Shown piece after piece: positions 7,743 through 16,061 of a stretch of DNA of 38,693 nucleotides. A program made the translations under genes and the position numbers. The notes beneath the pieces were generated by a model, which saw nothing but the letters and a program-made list of their open reading frames with translations, did not search any database and had not been told where the DNA came from. The stretch spans positions 10,837-49,529 of the forward strand of contig NZ_LWLB01000015.1 of assembly GCF_001905145.1 (NCBI RefSeq), in the 5' to 3' direction. The DNA comes from Nocardiopsis sp. TSRI0078. Its GTDB lineage: Bacteria; Actinomycetota; Actinomycetes; Streptosporangiales; Streptosporangiaceae. Numbering within the stretch: the first letter of the stretch is position 1; each line of letters begins with the position of its first letter.

Positions 7743-9125
7743 ATGAGTGAGAAGACGAACGACACGGACATGGTGCGGGACCTGGCCGGGCGGGTGACCG
7801 GACCGGTGCACGCACCCGGGACCGACGCCTACGACGAGGCGCGCACGGGGATGCAGTTGTTGGACCGGCACCGGCCCGGCGCCGTGGTGGAGGCCGCCGA
7901 CGGCGAGGACGTGCGCGCGGCCGTGTCCTGGGCGGCGGGGCGGGGCCTGCCGGTGTCGGCCCAGCTCACCGGGCACGGGCTCGGCGCCGGCATGGAGGGC
8001 GGCGTCCTCATCGTCACCCACCGCCTCGGCGAGGTACGGGTGGACCCCGACCGGAGCACGGCGTGGGTGGGGGCCGGGGCCACCTGGCAGATGGTGGCCG
8101 ACGCGGCCGCCGAGCACGGCCTGGCACCGCTGTCGGGCAGCGCACCCGGTGTGGGGGCGGTGTCCTACACGCTCGGCGGCGGCGTGGGACTGCTGGCCCG
8201 CAGGTACGGGTTCGCCGCCGACCACGTACGGCGCGTCGACCTGGTCACCGTGGACGGCCGCCTGCGCCAGGTCACCGAGGAGGGCGAACCGGACCTGTTC
8301 TGGGCGGTGCGCGGTGGTGGCGCGGGCGCGTTCGGCGTGGTCACCGGGATGGAGATCGGCCTGTTCCCGGTCCCGCGGATCTACGGCGGGAGCCTCTACC
8401 TCGACATGACGGCCGAACCCGGTGCGCTGGAGGCGTGGCGGCGGTGGACCGGGACGGTGCCCGAGGAACTGACCTCGGGCGTGTCCACGCTGGTCTACCC
8501 GGACATGGACGGGGTGCCCGAGGAGCTGCGCGGTCGCCAGGTCGCCCAGGTGTCGGTGGCCTGGTCCGGAGCTCCCGAGCAGGGCCCTGCGGTCGTGGAA
8601 CCGCTGCGCTCGGCCGCCCCGGTGCTGTTCGACACCCTGCGCGAGATGCCCTACGCGGAGTCGGGCGAGGTCTTCGACGAGCACCGCGACCAGGCGGGCT
8701 TCCGGGGCCGCAGCGTGCTGGTGGACCGGTTGGACGAGGAGGCGCTGGCCGGGCTGGCCCGGTTGACGGGGTCGGCGCCGTTCTTCTGCGTGGTCTGGCT
8801 GCGCCACCTGGGCGGCGCCCTGGCCCGCGGACCGGAGGCGGCCAACGCGGTCGGACACCGAGGCGCCGCCTACGCGCTGACGGTCATGACCTTCGCCGAC
8901 CCCGAGGACACCGGGGCGATGCGCGACCTGCGCGAGGAGGCCGCGGCGCTGTTCGACGAGCACGCGGTGGGGCGCTCGTTCACGCTCGGGTTCGGGCCGA
9001 TGGACGAGGAGGAGGTCCGTGAGGTCTTCGACCCCCGCGACCACGAGCGCCTGACCCGGCTCAGGGCGGAGTACGACCCGGGCGGGATCCTCCACTCCAA
9101 CCGCCCGATCCCGGCGGGGCGCTAG
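7743..9125 (+). CDS. FAD-binding oxidoreductase (PCMH/berberine-bridge type)
   Basis: The 460-residue protein has a PCMH-type FAD-binding domain in its first half. QLTGHGLGAG contains the His that in relatives binds FAD covalently, with the cofactor-binding blocks GAGATWQMV, GVGAVSYTLGGGVG and RGGGAGAFGVVT. The C-terminus ends with the berberine-bridge-like element YDPGGILHSNRPI. Family members oxidise alcohols, sugars or secondary metabolites with oxygen. No substrate is indicated. The start ATG 7743 is preceded by GGTGG. The gene is monocistronic, divergent from the WYL regulator and followed by a 10-bp hairpin at 9135-9159. Confidence 0.9.
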   Translation: MSEKTNDTDMVRDLAGRVTGPVHAPGTDAYDEARTGMQLLDRHRPGAVVEAADGEDVRAAVSWAAGRGLPVSAQLTGHGLGAGMEGGVLIVTHRLGEVRVDPDRSTAWVGAGATWQMVADAAAEHGLAPLSGSAPGVGAVSYTLGGGVGLLARRYGFAADHVRRVDLVTVDGRLRQVTEEGEPDLFWAVRGGGAGAFGVVTGMEIGLFPVPRIYGGSLYLDMTAEPGALEAWRRWTGTVPEELTSGVSTLVYPDMDGVPEELRGRQVAQVSVAWSGAPEQGPAVVEPLRSAAPVLFDTLREMPYAESGEVFDEHRDQAGFRGRSVLVDRLDEEALAGLARLTGSAPFFCVVWLRHLGGALARGPEAANAVGHRGAAYALTVMTFADPEDTGAMRDLREEAAALFDEHAVGRSFTLGFGPMDEEEVREVFDPRDHERLTRLRAEYDPGGILHSNRPIPAGR

Positions 9126-9134
9126 GGCCCCGGT

Positions 9135-9159
9135 GCGGCGGCGGGAGCACCGCCGCCGC
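9135..9159 (+). terminator. Hairpin terminator after FAD oxidoreductase
   Basis: GCGGCGGCGG (9135-9144) pairs perfectly with CCGCCGCCGC (9150-9159) around a GAGCA loop, ten bases after the stop. It lacks a U tract. Confidence 0.6.
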
Positions 9160-9231
9160 GCCCCTTCGGGAGCGCCCGGTGTGAGCACCGGCACGGACCG
9201 GCCGCTCCACGCGGCCTCTAGGCTTTGGGCG

Positions 9232-10095
9232 ATGAGCAACAGTGAGCAGCAGCGGCCTCCGTCCCCGGTCGGCGCGCACGTCCCGGTCGCGGGCGGCATG
9301 GCCACCAAGGGCCTGGCCTACGCCGAGGAGATCGGCGCCGAGACCGTCCAGGTGTTCGTGTCCAACCCGCGCGGGTGGGCGACCAACGGAGGCGATCCGG
9401 CGCAGGACGCGCTGATGCGCGAGCGCACCGACCTGCCCGTGTTCGTGCACGCCCCCTACCTGATCAACCTGGGCACCCCCGGCGAGGAGACCGCGGAGAA
9501 GTCGGTGCGCTCACTGGAGCACGCGCTGCGCCGCTCGGCCGAGATCGGCGCGCTGGGCGTGGTGGTGCACACCGGTTCGGCCGTCTCCGGCGGTCGGGAC
9601 GCGGGGCTCTCGCGCACCCGCGAGCGGCTGATGCCGCTGCTGGAGGAGTTGGGCGAGGACGTCCCGCCGGTGCTGCTGGAGCCGATGGCCGGTCAGGGCC
9701 AGGTGCTGTGCGCGACCATCGACGACCTGGCCGCCTACATGGAGGTCCTGGAGTGGCACCCGCGCGTGGGCGTGTGCCTGGACACCGCGCACATGTTCGC
9801 CGCCGGGCACGACGTCTCCACGGCGGAGGGCATGCGCGCGGCGCTGGACCGCTTCGGCGAGGTGGTCGGCGCCGACCGCCTGAAGGTCGTGCACTGCAAC
9901 GACTCCAAGGCCGCGTGCGGCAGCTGCAAGGACCGGCACGAGAACATCGGCGCCGGGCACATCGGGGCGGAGCCGTTCGGGGAGCTGTTCCGGCACCCGG
10001 TGAGCGCCGGGGTGCCGCTCGTCCTGGAGACCCCGGGCCCGGCCGGCCCGCACGCCGCCGACGTGGCCACGCTGAAGAAGCTGCGCGGGGCCTGA
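9232..10095 (+). CDS. nfo: Deoxyribonuclease IV (AP endonuclease, endonuclease IV family)
   Basis: The 287-residue TIM-barrel protein has the trinuclear zinc-site motifs of endonuclease IV in order: HAPYLINL (about residue 73-80), LEPMAGQG with the Glu ligand (about 146), CLDTAHMFAAGHD (about 183-195), VHCNDSK (about 223-229), the DRHENIGAGHIG block (about 237-248), and a C-terminal LETPG. It cleaves DNA 5' to abasic sites in base-excision repair. The start ATG 9232 fits the conserved N-terminus (VGAHVPVAGG); the ORF extends upstream to 9133 without similarity and overlaps the terminator hairpin. It is convergent with the ArsR-like gene, only 17 nt apart, with a CCCCTTCAGGGG mini-hairpin between. 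Confidence 0.93.
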   Translation: MSNSEQQRPPSPVGAHVPVAGGMATKGLAYAEEIGAETVQVFVSNPRGWATNGGDPAQDALMRERTDLPVFVHAPYLINLGTPGEETAEKSVRSLEHALRRSAEIGALGVVVHTGSAVSGGRDAGLSRTRERLMPLLEELGEDVPPVLLEPMAGQGQVLCATIDDLAAYMEVLEWHPRVGVCLDTAHMFAAGHDVSTAEGMRAALDRFGEVVGADRLKVVHCNDSKAACGSCKDRHENIGAGHIGAEPFGELFRHPVSAGVPLVLETPGPAGPHAADVATLKKLRGA

Positions 10096-10112
10096 GCCCG
10101 CCCCTTCAGGGG

Positions 10113-10745
10113 TCAGTCCTCCTCGGCCTCGGGCAGGACGGGGAAGAGGTTGACCTGAAGCTCGACGCTCTCGGTGCCGGGGTGGGTCTCGGGGGTCCGG
10201 TCCCGGAGTCGTTCGGCCTGGGACCGGAGGAAGCCGTGGAGCGCCTCGGCGAACTCCACGGTCTCCTCCGGGGTCATCCGGACGTGGCTGGTGGAGTCGG
10301 TGGCGGCGTCCTTCCACCGCCGCACCGCGGGGGCGTCGGGGGTCTGCGACACCGACGCGGTCCACCGCTCGAACCGCTCCTGCCGCTGCTGGTAGTAGCG
10401 GCCCAGGACGCCCTGGACGACCGCGCGGGTCTCGGGCCTGCTGAGGAACTCGTGCCCCCGCATGCGCCAGCCGCCGGGCCGGATCCGCCACCACCGCTCC
10501 CGGCCGCCCGCGCGCCCGGGCTCGTCGCCGATGAACCCGTAGCGGGACAGCTGGCGCAGGTGGTAGCTGGTGGCACCGCTGCTCTCCCCCAGGCGCCGGC
10601 CCAGGAGGGTGGCGGTGGCCGGGCCGTTGAGCGCGAGTTCGTCCAGGATGCGGGCGCGCAGCGGGTGGGCCAGGCCGCGCAGGGCCTGGGCGTCCACCTG
10701 CAGCTGTTCCTCGGTGCCGGGGAGCGCTTCTGAGTCGTCGTTCAT
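10113..10745 (-). CDS. ArsR-like winged-helix transcriptional regulator
   Basis: The 210-residue protein has an N-terminal winged helix typical of ArsR/HTH_20 regulators. [17 protein letters not shown] is followed by a recognition region [18 protein letters not shown] (about residues 54-72) and a wing with GRERWWRI. The C-terminal half is helical and uncharacterised and has no cysteine metal-binding motif, so this is not a metal sensor of the classical type. It lies just downstream of an MFS exporter. Both genes carry the same 19-bp operator-like sequence upstream (10785-10803 and 12191-12209), so autoregulation and control of the exporter are likely. The start is ATG 10745, with GGTGA eight bases upstream. 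Confidence 0.88.
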   Translation of the reverse strand: MNDDSEALPGTEEQLQVDAQALRGLAHPLRARILDELALNGPATATLLGRRLGESSGATSYHLRQLSRYGFIGDEPGRAGGRERWWRIRPGGWRMRGHEFLSRPETRAVVQGVLGRYYQQRQERFERWTASVSQTPDAPAVRRWKDAATDSTSHVRMTPEETVEFAEALHGFLRSQAERLRDRTPETHPGTESVELQVNLFPVLPEAEED

Positions 10746-10784
10746 GGCGTCACCGTACTGCGGGAGCCCCTGCGCCAACAGGTC

Positions 10785-10803
10785 ATTGCAAACCTTTCTT
10801 TGC
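10785..10803 (-). promoter_or_regulatory. Operator-like inverted repeat upstream of the ArsR-like gene
   Basis: On the minus strand the site reads GCAAAGAAAGGTTTGCAAT, with arms GCAAA/TTTGC separated by six bases. It matches the site at 12191-12209 in 15 of 19 positions in the same orientation and lies 40 nt before the regulator start. This is the expected place for an autoregulatory operator. Confidence 0.65.
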
Positions 10804-10846
10804 CTCGTGGGCGCACGTGTGCGCCTCCGAGGGCCCCGGGCGGGGG

Positions 10847-12154
10847 TCAGCGGCCCTGGTCGGCGTCCAGCTCCGCGGTGGCCTCGTCGGACAGACGGGC
10901 GCACTCGGCGACGGCCCCGCGGAAGACCAGGGGCGTGACCACCATGACCAGCCCGCCGACCAGGAAGGGCAGGGCCAGGTCGATGCGGCCCAGCAGGCCG
11001 CCCAGGAGCGCGCCGACCGGCGCCAGGCCCCAGCCGAGCATGCGGCTGGCGGCGGCCGCCCGGCCGCGCAGGCGGGAGGGGACCACGGTCTGGAAGAACA
11101 GGGAACCGGCGACGTTGGAGACCGTCATGCACAGGCCCATCACCCCCCACACCGCGGCGGCGAGCCAGGCGTGGGGCAGCAGGCCGACCATGAGCAGGCA
11201 CGCCCCCATCCCCAGGTATCCGCCCATCATGACCGCCCTGCGTCCGACGAGCACCACGAGCCGGGAGGCCGACACCGAGCCCAGGAGGCCGCCGACGGCG
11301 ATCGAGGAGACGAAGAGCCCGTACAGGGCCTCGGGGACGCCCAGGACGTCCTGGGCGTAGAGCACCAGCACGGACACGGCCATCTGGACGCCGATCATGA
11401 TCCCGGCGTTGTTGAGCATCAGGGCCCGCATCAGCGGGTGGCCGAAGACGTAGCCGAGGCCCTCCCGGAGCGAGCGCAGGGCCCCCTGGCCCGGTTCGGC
11501 CTCCCCCTCGTCCTCGGGTGCGGCGACCAGGGAGGGGGTGCGCCGCAGCATCACGGCGACGGTCGCCACGAGCACGGCGCACAGGCCGTAGGACACCGCC
11601 GTCCCGGCCACGGGCAGGACGGCGGCGACGGTGAAGAGCACCCCGGCCACGGGAGCGGCCAGGCACTCCTGGGCCACCAGTCGGCCGCCCTCCAGCCTGC
11701 TGTTGGCCCGGTCGAGCAGCCGGCCCGGCACGATGCGGGAGACGGTGATCCGGGTGACCGGGTCGGTGACCGTCTCACAGCAGACCACCACGAACAGCGT
11801 CGCGTACATGGCCCAGATCGTGGCCTGGCCGGTGGCGACCGCCGCGGCGAGGACGGCGACGGCCGCCGCGGCGACCGTACTGGAGACCGTCATGGCGCGC
11901 AGGCGGTCCACCCGGTCGAGCAGCACGCCCGCGAAGGGGCCGACGAGCAGCCAGGGCAGAAAGCGGGCCACCACCAGTCCGGAGACGGCGAGCGGATCGT
12001 GGGTCAGGGTGGCGGCGATGAGCGGCAGCCCGGTGGCGAGCATGCCGTCGCCGAGGTTGGTGAGGGTTCCGGCCGCCCAGAAGCGGTGGAAGGCCCTGCC
12101 GAGGCGCTCCTTTCCCGGCGGCGTGGTGGCGGTGGCGAAGGGTTCGGTTTCCAT
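10847..12154 (-). CDS. MFS transporter, probable exporter
   Basis: The 435-residue protein has about twelve hydrophobic spans. Its family features include the N-terminal [24 protein letters not shown] block, [15 protein letters not shown] (the loop 2-3 motif with Asp-Arg) and a repeated DR/GRR loop in the second half. It resembles the MFS_3/enterobactin-exporter-like group of drug or metabolite exporters. The start ATG 12154 has AGGAG six bases upstream, and the longer frame to 12211 would run into the operator and is rejected. It is transcribed towards the ArsR-like gene, 101 nt away, and shares an operator with it, so a drug or small molecule sensed by that regulator is the probable cargo. 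Confidence 0.9.
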   Translation of the reverse strand: METEPFATATTPPGKERLGRAFHRFWAAGTLTNLGDGMLATGLPLIAATLTHDPLAVSGLVVARFLPWLLVGPFAGVLLDRVDRLRAMTVSSTVAAAAVAVLAAAVATGQATIWAMYATLFVVVCCETVTDPVTRITVSRIVPGRLLDRANSRLEGGRLVAQECLAAPVAGVLFTVAAVLPVAGTAVSYGLCAVLVATVAVMLRRTPSLVAAPEDEGEAEPGQGALRSLREGLGYVFGHPLMRALMLNNAGIMIGVQMAVSVLVLYAQDVLGVPEALYGLFVSSIAVGGLLGSVSASRLVVLVGRRAVMMGGYLGMGACLLMVGLLPHAWLAAAVWGVMGLCMTVSNVAGSLFFQTVVPSRLRGRAAAASRMLGWGLAPVGALLGGLLGRIDLALPFLVGGLVMVVTPLVFRGAVAECARLSDEATAELDADQGR

Positions 12155-12190
12155 CTCGGTCTCCTGGGGTCGGGAGGATGGCACCACCGT

Positions 12191-12209
12191 ATTCCAAAGA
12201 TCTCTTTGC
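12191..12209 (-). promoter_or_regulatory. Operator-like site upstream of the MFS gene
   Basis: On the minus strand the site reads GCAAAGAGATCTTTGGAAT, matching the site before the ArsR-like gene. It overlaps a perfect palindrome CTTTGCAAAG (12204-12213), and a further TTTGCAT half-site lies just upstream at about 12220-12226. The patch 12190-12240 is clearly AT-richer than its surroundings. Confidence 0.65.
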
Positions 12210-12383
12210 AAAGATGCCCATGCAAATATTTCCTCTCATTACAGGAGGGGGTGACTCTGTCACACTGCGCCACGGAGTACGCATCCGCGACCGCCCCGAG
12301 CCCGGAAGCCCGTTATGGGCGACAATGGGGACAAGCCCCGGGATCCGGGGCGGGTCGCGGATCAAGGAATGAGGTGTCGCCGG

Positions 12384-12734
12384 ATGGATCCGGTCTCCAT
12401 GGTCTTCGGAGCCACGATCGCGCTCGGTGGGTTCCTGTTCGGCCGCCTGGTGACCAAGCGCCAGACACGGGAGACCCTCGAACAGCAGCGCCGACAGGAG
12501 CAGTCCAGGGCCCTGGGCGGCTCGCAGAACCCCCAGCCGCTCTGCGGGTGCGGCCACCACCTGGTCTTCCACGACCAGCAGAGCAAGAGGTGCCAGACCC
12601 AGGTGGTCATCCCCGGCCGCTGGACCGGGCAGGCCAGCTCCACCTACCGCCAGTGCATGTGCCAGGGGTACCGGGGCCCGCTCCCCCTCGACGAGTACTA
12701 CGCCCCCGACTACCTGAACGAGACCGACGGCTGA
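12384..12734 (+). CDS. Small membrane-anchored Cys-rich hypothetical protein
   Basis: The 116-residue protein starts with one hydrophobic segment ([17 protein letters not shown], about residues 6-22). A charged Gln/Arg helix follows, then a C-terminal domain with CGCGHH, a second Cys in KRCQ, and CMC. This spacing suggests a structural zinc site. It looks like an uncharacterised actinobacterial family with an N-terminal anchor and a cytoplasmic zinc-binding tail. GAGGTG at 12371-12376 supports ATG 12384; the in-frame ATGs at 12315 and 12369 lack spaced ribosome sites. From 12735 to 13120 there is no gene; the stretch before tex shows only a repeated AATGTCC (around 13058 and 13079) and is presumably its leader. 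Confidence 0.7.
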   Translation: MDPVSMVFGATIALGGFLFGRLVTKRQTRETLEQQRRQEQSRALGGSQNPQPLCGCGHHLVFHDQQSKRCQTQVVIPGRWTGQASSTYRQCMCQGYRGPLPLDEYYAPDYLNETDG

Positions 12735-13120
12735 CCCGGGGTCCGCCGCCTCCGTACGCGAGCGCGAGGGGCCGACGCGCGGTCGTCCACAGGGACTACC
12801 GCCGACCGGCCCCTTCCGCTTTCCTGGAACAGGGGGTCCGGAGCACCGCACGCTCCCCGGACCCGCCCCCCGAGACCGCGCGACCGCAAAACCCCGCCCC
12901 CCGCACGGCGGCGCCGCACCCGCCGCCTTTGCGGAACCACCCCTTTCGCCCCGTTCCCGCACGCCGGTGCGGGACATCCGCGCACCGCCCCGGCGGGACC
13001 GGTGCGCGACCGGCGCCACAGTGCGAGAACCTGGGACACGGGACCCGCCGGGATGACAATGTCCTCCCCCGACACCAGAATGTCCCCGCACCGAACAGCC
13101 AGAGAGTGGACGTTGAACCA

Positions 13121-15505
13121 GTGACGACCCCTGCGACACCCACGATCGACCAGCGCATCGCCGAGGAACTCGGCGTGGGCGCGCACCAGGTCACCGCCGC
13201 CGTCGAGCTCCTCGACAGCGGATCGACCGTGCCCTTCATCGCCCGTTACCGCAAGGAGGCCACCGGCGCGCTGGACGACATCCAGCTGCGCGCCCTGGAG
13301 GAGCGCCTGCGCTACCTGCGTGAGCTGGCCGAACGCCGGACCACGATCCTGGAGTCGATCCGCTCCCAGGGCAAGCTGGACGAGGAGTTGGAGGCCCGCA
13401 TCAACGCGGCCGACTCCAAGGCCCGCCTGGAGGACATCTACCTCCCCTACAAGCCCCGGAAGCGCACCAAGGCCCAGATCGCGCGCGAGGCCGGACTCGA
13501 ACCGCTGGCCGAGGCCCTGCTGGCCGACCCCGCCCTGGACCCGCAGGAGACCGCCGACGCCTACGTCGACCCCTCCAAGGACGTGGCCGACACCAAGGCC
13601 GCCCTGGACGGGGCCCGCGCCATCCTGGTGGAGCGCTTCGCCGAGGACGCCGACCTCACCGGCCTCCTGCGCGAGCGGCTGTGGGAGAAGGGCCGCCTGG
13701 TCTCGGCCGTCCGCGAGGGCAAGGAGGAGACGGGCGCCAAGTTCGCCGACTACTTCGACTTCTCCGAGGCCCTCACCGACCTCCCCTCCCACCGCGTCCT
13801 GGCCATGTACCGGGGCGAGAAGGAGGAGGTCCTCACCCTCACCCTGGAGCCGGAGGAGCCGCCCGCCCAGAACCCCGACGGCACCACGCCCCGCAGCACC
13901 TACGAGAACGCCATCGCCCACCACTTCGGGCTCGTGGACCGCGGCCGGCCCGCCGACCGCTGGATCCAGGACACCGTGCGCTGGGCCTGGCGCACCCGCA
14001 TCCTGGTACGGCTGGACATCGACGTGCGCATGCGGCTGTGGCAGCGGGCCGAGGACGACGGCGTGAACGTGTTCGCCGCCAACCTGCGCGACCTGCTGCT
14101 GGCCGCACCCGCCGGGAGCCGCGCCACCCTCGGCCTGGACCCGGGGCTGCGCACCGGCGTCAAGGTCGCCGTCACCGACGCCACCGGCAAGGTCGTGGCC
14201 ACCGACACGATCTTCCCGCACGCGCCCCGCCGCGACTGGGACGGCTCCATCGACAGCCTGGCCAGGCTGTGCGCCGCCCACTCCGTGGAGCTGGTCGCCA
14301 TCGGCAACGGCACCGCCTCCCGTGAGACGGACAAGCTCGCCGCCGACCTGATCAAACGCCACCCCGAGCTCAAGCTCACCAAGGTGATGGTGTCGGAGGC
14401 GGGCGCGTCGGTGTACTCGGCCTCGGCCTACGCCTCCGAGGAGCTGCCGGACCTGGACGTGTCGCTGCGCGGCGCCGCCTCCATCGCCCGCCGCCTGCAG
14501 GACCCGCTGGCCGAGCTGGTCAAGATCGACCCCAAGTCGATCGGCGTGGGCCAGTACCAGCACGATCTGGCCGAGGCGAAGCTGTCGCGCTCGCTGGACG
14601 CCGTCGTCGAGGACTGTGTGAACGGCGTGGGCGTGGACGTCAACACCGCGTCGGTGCCGCTGCTGACCCGGGTCTCGGGCGTGACCTCCACCCTGGCGCG
14701 CAACATCGTCGCGCACCGCGACGCCAACGGCCCCTTCCGCACCCGCAAGGAGCTGCGCTCGGTGCCGCGCCTGGGCCCCAAGGCCTTCGAGCAGTGCGCG
14801 GGCTTCCTGCGCGTGCCCGGCGGCGACGACCCGCTGGACGCCTCGGCGGTGCACCCGGAGGCCTACCCCGTGGTGCGGCGCATCCTGGACCGGGTGGGGA
14901 CCGACCTGCCCTCGCTCATCGGCAACAAGGACGTGCTGTCGCGGGTGCGCCCCGAGGAGTTCGTGGACGACACGTTCGGCCTGCCGACGGTCAACGACAT
15001 CCTCGCCGAGCTGGACAAGCCCGGCCGCGACCCGCGTCCGGCCTTCACCACCGCCACCTTCAGGGAGGGCGTGGAGAAGCTGGAGGACCTGGAGCAGGGC
15101 ATGATCCTGGAGGGCGTGGTCACCAACGTGGCGGCCTTCGGCGCGTTCGTGGACGTGGGCGTGCACCAGGACGGCCTGGTGCACGTCTCGGCGCTCTCGC
15201 ACAAGTTCGTGGAGGACCCGCGCGACGTGGTCAAGCCGGGCGACATCGTCAAGGTCAAGGTCCAGGACGTCGACATCCCGCGCAAGCGCATCTCGCTGAC
15301 CATGCGCCTGGACGACGAGGCCCCCTCCGGCGGCGGCAGGGGCGGCCGTGAGGAGCGCGGCGGCCGCGGTGGCGGTGGCGACCGCCGTCGCGGCGGCGGC
15401 AGCGGCCGCCGGGGCGGCGGACGAGGCAACGGCGGTGGTGGCGGTGGCGGTGCCCCACAGGGAGCGATGGCCGAGGCGCTGCGCCGCGCGGGCCTCGGAA
15501 AGTAG
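13121..15505 (+). CDS. tex: Tex-family RNA-binding transcription accessory protein
   Basis: The 794-residue protein has the full Tex layout. An N-terminal helical domain ([19 protein letters not shown], then [15 protein letters not shown]) is followed by a YqgF/RNase H-like domain (about 330-460; [16 protein letters not shown] and [12 protein letters not shown]). Helix-hairpin-helix repeats lie at about 500-580 ([17 protein letters not shown]). An S1 domain lies at about 655-735 ([23 protein letters not shown]). The tail of about 60 residues is very rich in Gly and Arg and is an RGG-like RNA-binding extension. Tex binds structured nucleic acids and RNA polymerase complexes. The GTG start at 13121 follows a weak GTGGA; a GTG at 13106 in frame is possible. 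A 32-bp palindrome lies 55 nt after the stop. Confidence 0.95.
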   Translation: MTTPATPTIDQRIAEELGVGAHQVTAAVELLDSGSTVPFIARYRKEATGALDDIQLRALEERLRYLRELAERRTTILESIRSQGKLDEELEARINAADSKARLEDIYLPYKPRKRTKAQIAREAGLEPLAEALLADPALDPQETADAYVDPSKDVADTKAALDGARAILVERFAEDADLTGLLRERLWEKGRLVSAVREGKEETGAKFADYFDFSEALTDLPSHRVLAMYRGEKEEVLTLTLEPEEPPAQNPDGTTPRSTYENAIAHHFGLVDRGRPADRWIQDTVRWAWRTRILVRLDIDVRMRLWQRAEDDGVNVFAANLRDLLLAAPAGSRATLGLDPGLRTGVKVAVTDATGKVVATDTIFPHAPRRDWDGSIDSLARLCAAHSVELVAIGNGTASRETDKLAADLIKRHPELKLTKVMVSEAGASVYSASAYASEELPDLDVSLRGAASIARRLQDPLAELVKIDPKSIGVGQYQHDLAEAKLSRSLDAVVEDCVNGVGVDVNTASVPLLTRVSGVTSTLARNIVAHRDANGPFRTRKELRSVPRLGPKAFEQCAGFLRVPGGDDPLDASAVHPEAYPVVRRILDRVGTDLPSLIGNKDVLSRVRPEEFVDDTFGLPTVNDILAELDKPGRDPRPAFTTATFREGVEKLEDLEQGMILEGVVTNVAAFGAFVDVGVHQDGLVHVSALSHKFVEDPRDVVKPGDIVKVKVQDVDIPRKRISLTMRLDDEAPSGGGRGGREERGGRGGGGDRRRGGGSGRRGGGRGNGGGGGGGAPQGAMAEALRRAGLGK

Positions 15506-15560
15506 CGCCCCCGCCCGGGCCCTCCCGACGGCGGTCCCGGAGCCGAACGTGCGGGAACGG

Positions 15561-15592
15561 AGCGCCCCGGTGTCCGCGGACACCGGGGCGCT
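15561..15592. terminator. 32-bp perfect palindrome downstream of tex
   Basis: AGCGCCCCGGTGTCCG (15561-15576) is followed directly by its exact reverse complement (15577-15592). As RNA it forms a very stable hairpin of about 14 bp with a minimal loop. There is no U tract. It most likely ends the tex transcript, but the perfect symmetry also fits a protein-binding site. Confidence 0.7.
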
Positions 15593-15646
15593 GCGCGACG
15601 CCGAGCGGTTCACGGCCTCCCCCCGCCCGGGCGGATACGTGCGCGG

Positions 15647-16037
15647 GTGGACGCGATCGTCTCGCAGGGCTCGCCCGCCGCCGCGCTGTCCCCGAGCCTG
15701 CGCTCGGGGATCCTGGACGAACTCGCCACCCCCTGGCTGGACGAACCGGACACGCTCACCAGGTTCCGCGGTGCCGCGCGCCGTGGACGAGGGCTCGGCG
15801 CACGAGCTGATGTCCGTGGCCGAACCGGCGTTCTCGGCCCGGCTGGCGGCCCTCACCGACCAGGCTCCGCCGCGTTACCCGCTGGCCGAGCGGCACGCCC
15901 ACCTGAACGAGCTGGCCGCGCGCCTGCGCCCGGCCCTGCCGCGGATCACCGACGAGCGGCTCCTGGCAGGGGGCGCCGGAATGGTGTGGACCGCCGTGGA
16001 GTGCCGGGAGCGGCTCACCTGCCCGGCCCGGGCCTGA
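15647..16037 (+). pseudogene. Frame-disrupted gene of unknown function
   Basis: A frame starting with GTG 15647 shows normal high-GC3 coding for about 42 codons (SLRSGILDELATPWLDEPDTL) and loses it near 15770-15785. From there the +1 frame shows coding character (VDEGSAHELMSVAEPAFSARLAALTDQ...) to the TGA at 16037. Joined, they give one continuous protein of about 130 residues with no recognised domain. Either the gene has suffered a one-base indel or the sequence has an error here. Alternatively the second part starts independently at GTG 15771 or ATG 15810. No ribosome site is convincing for either piece. Confidence 0.5.
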
Positions 16038-16061
16038 CCCACGCGGACGGGGGCGCCGGGC

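Noticed and set aside
12735..13105. Riboswitch or small RNA in the long leader of tex
   Set aside because: No known riboswitch consensus was recognisable; only a repeated AATGTCC was seen, which is too short to support a claim.
12710..15856. 1048-residue minus-strand ORF antisense to tex
   Set aside because: It is a shadow of tex in high-GC DNA: repetitive His/Val/Gly/Gln composition, no domain, and tex is unmistakable on the other strand.
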